64,000 nt of DNA from an uncultured Collinsella sp. Its GTDB lineage: Bacteria; Actinomycetota; Coriobacteriia; Coriobacteriales; Coriobacteriaceae. Every line of letters begins with the position of its first letter. Position 1 is the stretch's first letter. Of this stretch, positions 61,545-64,000 are shown one piece after another. The stretch is taken from contig CAUDNY010000002.1 of the NCBI GenBank assembly GCA_958450865.1, positions 186,001-250,000 of the forward strand, in the 5' to 3' direction. The translations under genes were made by a program, and so were the position numbers. The notes beneath the pieces were generated by a model that worked only from the letters and a program-made list of their open reading frames with translations, did no database searches and was not told the origin of the DNA.

Positions 61545-64000
61545 CTACTCCCCCAGCAGGGCCTTCTCGGGCGTGATCGGCAGCGAGCGCACCTGGTGGC
61601 CGGTGGCGTGCGCGACGGCCGAGGCCACGGCGGCGAGCGGCGTGTTGATGACGACCTCGCCGATCGACTTGGCGCCAAACGGGCCCGTCGGCTCGTAGCT
61701 CGGCTCAAAGGCCACGCGAATGCTGCCGATATCCAGGCGCGTGGGCAGTTTGTAGCTCATAAAGTTGCCGGTGCGCAGGCGACCGCGGTCGTCATGCTCG
61801 ACGATCTCGTAGAGCGCGTGGCCGATACCCTGGGCAATGCCGCCCTCGGCCTGGACGCGCGCGAGCGCCTCGTTGATCACGGTGCCGCAGTCCACAGCCG
61901 CCGCGTAGTCCACCACGGTCACCTTGCCGGTGGCCTTGTCGACCTCGACCTCGGCAATGCCGGCCATAAACGGCGGAGGCGAAACGGGCAGGCAGGCAGA
62001 GGCATGCGAGGTGAGCGCGTCGCCGCCCGCGATGTTCTTGACGCACAGGTTGGCAAAGTCGCGCAGCGTGAGGTAGCGGTTCTGCTCGCGCGCGGCACGC
62101 TCGTCGGACAGACGCACGTACTGGCCATCAAAGACCACATCGGCGGCGTCCACGTCCCACATCTGGGCGGCCTTGGCGCAAATTTTCTCGCGCAGCTCCG
62201 TCGCGGCGTTCTTGGCTGCCAGGCCCGTCACGTACGTGCCCGAGCTCGCGTACGAGCCGGCGTCGAACGGCGACACGTCGGTGTCCACGCCGCGCACCAC
62301 AATGAGCGAGCTTTCAACGCCCAGCTCCTCGGCGGCAATCTGCGCCAGGATCGTATCGACGCCCATGCCGTTATCGGTGGCGCCGGTGCCGATGGTAATG
62401 AAGCCGTCCTCTTCCAGGCGCATGTCGATGCCGGCGATATCCACGTTAGAAATGCCCGAGCCCTGCATGGTGAGCGCACAGCCCAGGGCACGCACGCGGT
62501 CGCCCAGGTCGACGGCCAGCGGCTTGTCGCGCCAACCGATCATGTCCATCGCGCGCAGCAGGCAGCGGTCGAGCGCGCAGGCGTTGAGCTTTTCGTTGTA
62601 GTACTGCGGCATGATTTCGCCCTCGCGCACAATGTTCTTAAGGCGCAGGTCGGCGGGATCCATGTGCAGCATGTCGGCGAGTTCGTTGACGGCGCTCTCC
62701 ACGGCAAACTGGCCCTGGGTGGCACCGTAGCCACGATATGCACCGCCGCGGTTGGTATTGGTGTAGACGGCGTCCCAGCTAAAGCGGCTCGCCTTCACGT
62801 GGTTGTAGATGGGCAGGCTCTTGTGGCCCGAAAGGCCGATCGTCGTGGTAGCGTGCTCACCGTACGCGCCGGCGTTGGACAGCGTGTGCAGATCGATGGC
62901 CGTGATGGTGCCGTCGTTCATGGCGCCCAGCTTGACGGTCATCTGCATCTGGTGGCGCGAGTTGCCCGCGGTGATGGTCTCCTCACGCGTGTAGCAGCAG
63001 TAGCTCGGACGACCGGTCTGCTGGGTGACAAACGCAACGAAGATCTCGCAGCAGCCCGTCTGCTTGGAGCCAAAGCCGCCGCCGATGCGCGGCTTAATAA
63101 CCTGCACCTGCGACTGCGGAATGTCGAGCGACTGTGCGACCATGCGGCGCACGTGGAAGGGCACCTGCGTGGAGGTAGTCACCGAGATACGTCCGAACGC
63201 GTCGGTCGTCGCGAAGGCGCGGAAGGTCTCCATGGGCGCGGTCTGCGTGGCCTGGCTGGTGTAGGTGCGGGTGAAGACGATGTCGCTCTGGGCGAAGGCC
63301 TCGTCCAAGTCGCCAAAGTCGCTCGTGCCGCTGCACACCAGGTTGCGCGGGACATCGCCGCCCTGCGGGAACATAAAGGTCACGTCGCCCTCGGGATGGA
63401 CCACGATGTCGTTATCGAGTGCCTGGGTAAAGTCGAGCAGCGGCTCGAGCACCTCGTAGTCGACCTTAATGAGCTTGAGTGCCTTGTCGGCGGCCTCCTC
63501 GGTCTCGGCGGCGACAATCGCCACCTCCTCGTTTTGGTAACGGACGAGGTTCTCGAGAATCAGGCGGTCGTAGGGACTCGGCTGGGGATAGCTCTGGCCG
63601 GCGATGGTAAAGCGGCGCTTGGGCACGTCCTCGTAGGTGTAGACGCCCACCACACCGGGCACCTTCAGGGCGCGCGACGTGTCGATGGAGCGGATCTTGG
63701 CGCGGGCATACGGGCTGCGCTTGAGCTTGACGATCAGGGCGCCGGCGGGCACCAGGTCGCCCGTATAGACGGGACGACCCTCGAGCAGCGCCTTCGAGTC
63801 CTTCTTGGGCTGCTTGTGAGTGATCTGCTTGTACGCGACACCGTCGCAGCTGGTGTCGTTGACCGGAAGCTCGGGCATCTCAAAGCCCACCTGCACGCCG
63901 GACTCGTTGAGGAAGCGCACGATGGCGCGCAGCTGGCTCTCGTAGCCGCTGCAACGGCAGAGGTTGCCGGCAAGCTGGCGCGAGAGCTCCTCGCGCGTAG
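61545..64000 (-). CDS. Xanthine-dehydrogenase-family molybdoenzyme with fused [2Fe-2S] domain (5' end outside window)
   Basis: The frame is open to the window end. The visible start still shows the second iron-sulfur motif LAGNLCRCSGYESQLRAIV of the small subunit, fused in frame to the large subunit. The latter has FGSKQTGCCEIFVAFVTQQ (in part), TNRGGAYRGYGATQGQFAVE and, near the end, GPFGAKSIGE with the Glu expected at the active site. Most bacterial relatives split these subunits. It could act on purines or other heterocycles; the substrate is not readable. A downstream terminator was not identified. Confidence 0.85.
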   Translation of the reverse strand, partial: TREELSRQLAGNLCRCSGYESQLRAIVRFLNESGVQVGFEMPELPVNDTSCDGVAYKQITHKQPKKDSKALLEGRPVYTGDLVPAGALIVKLKRSPYARAKIRSIDTSRALKVPGVVGVYTYEDVPKRRFTIAGQSYPQPSPYDRLILENLVRYQNEEVAIVAAETEEAADKALKLIKVDYEVLEPLLDFTQALDNDIVVHPEGDVTFMFPQGGDVPRNLVCSGTSDFGDLDEAFAQSDIVFTRTYTSQATQTAPMETFRAFATTDAFGRISVTTSTQVPFHVRRMVAQSLDIPQSQVQVIKPRIGGGFGSKQTGCCEIFVAFVTQQTGRPSYCCYTREETITAGNSRHQMQMTVKLGAMNDGTITAIDLHTLSNAGAYGEHATTTIGLSGHKSLPIYNHVKASRFSWDAVYTNTNRGGAYRGYGATQGQFAVESAVNELADMLHMDPADLRLKNIVREGEIMPQYYNEKLNACALDRCLLRAMDMIGWRDKPLAVDLGDRVRALGCALTMQGSGISNVDIAGIDMRLEEDGFITIGTGATDNGMGVDTILAQIAAEELGVESSLIVVRGVDTDVSPFDAGSYASSGTYVTGLAAKNAATELREKICAKAAQMWDVDAADVVFDGQYVRLSDERAAREQNRYLTLRDFANLCVKNIAGGDALTSHASACLPVSPPPFMAGIAEVEVDKATGKVTVVDYAAAVDCGTVINEALARVQAEGGIAQGIGHALYEIVEHDDRGRLRTGNFMSYKLPTRLDIGSIRVAFEPSYEPTGPFGAKSIGEVVINTPLAAVASAVAHATGHQVRSLPITPEKALLGE

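Overview
The window is chromosomal DNA from a high-GC Gram-positive bacterium. Gene order (rimP-nusA-infB-rbfA-DHH phosphatase-truB-ribF; tig-clpP-clpX-valS-folC), a sortase-anchored surface protein with a variant LAQTG signal, frequent ATGA/TAATG gene coupling and dense intergenic palindromes suggest Coriobacteriia, most likely Collinsella. That assignment is an inference from protein style and synteny; no database was searched.

Layout. 1-8,008: translation/transcription operon on the minus strand (rimP to ribF) with its own promoter and a leader terminator just before rimP. 8,096-13,159: leuS, guaB and a short ModE-type HTH regulator. 13,207-15,488: a PLP-fold protein lacking its usual lysine, a frameshifted Rossmann-fold gene and two copies of a palindromic element. 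15,497-25,033: a low-GC accessory island holding an ATPase/TOPRIM-like pair, a complete retron (ncRNA, N-glycosidase-type effector, reverse transcriptase), an IS256-type transposase relic, a convergent pair of proteins with HEPN-like motifs, a RES-domain protein, and at its edge a 3' fragment of UDP-galactopyranose mutase. 25,240-27,585: a secreted transglutaminase-like protein with two ricin-type lectin units and mosaic base composition. 27,788-38,551: a ten-gene surface-polysaccharide operon on the minus strand led by a LoaP/NusG-type antiterminator. 38,878-46,049: thrS, a zinc-ribbon membrane protein, a GlpA/GlpB/DUF1667 redox operon and an M24 peptidase. 46,367-52,822: a 2,151-residue Ig-like repeat surface protein. 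53,126-61,404: folC, valS, clpX, clpP, tig and tRNA-Leu(UAG). 61,545-64,000: a xanthine-dehydrogenase-type molybdoenzyme, cut by the window end.

How parts fit. The first operon couples ribosome maturation factors, IF2 and NusA under one promoter that must read through an intrinsic terminator, a possible point of NusA feedback. The polysaccharide operon carries its own processive antiterminator first, then the initiating sugar transferase, glycosyltransferases, an EpsG-type polymerase, modification enzymes and a flippase. The 15.5-25 kb island looks like a phage-defence accumulation site: several unrelated toxin- or nuclease-type modules in different orientations, mixed with gene relics.

The most unusual content beyond the retron is a set of intergenic structured repeats. 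One family (three copies at 13.2, 15.4 and 46.2 kb) keeps an internal core while its flanking arms differ but stay self-complementary. A second family (10.8, 54.7 and 57.5 kb) does the same around leuS and valS. Conserved core plus changing but complementary arms is the pattern expected of a structured RNA or a palindromic mobile element.
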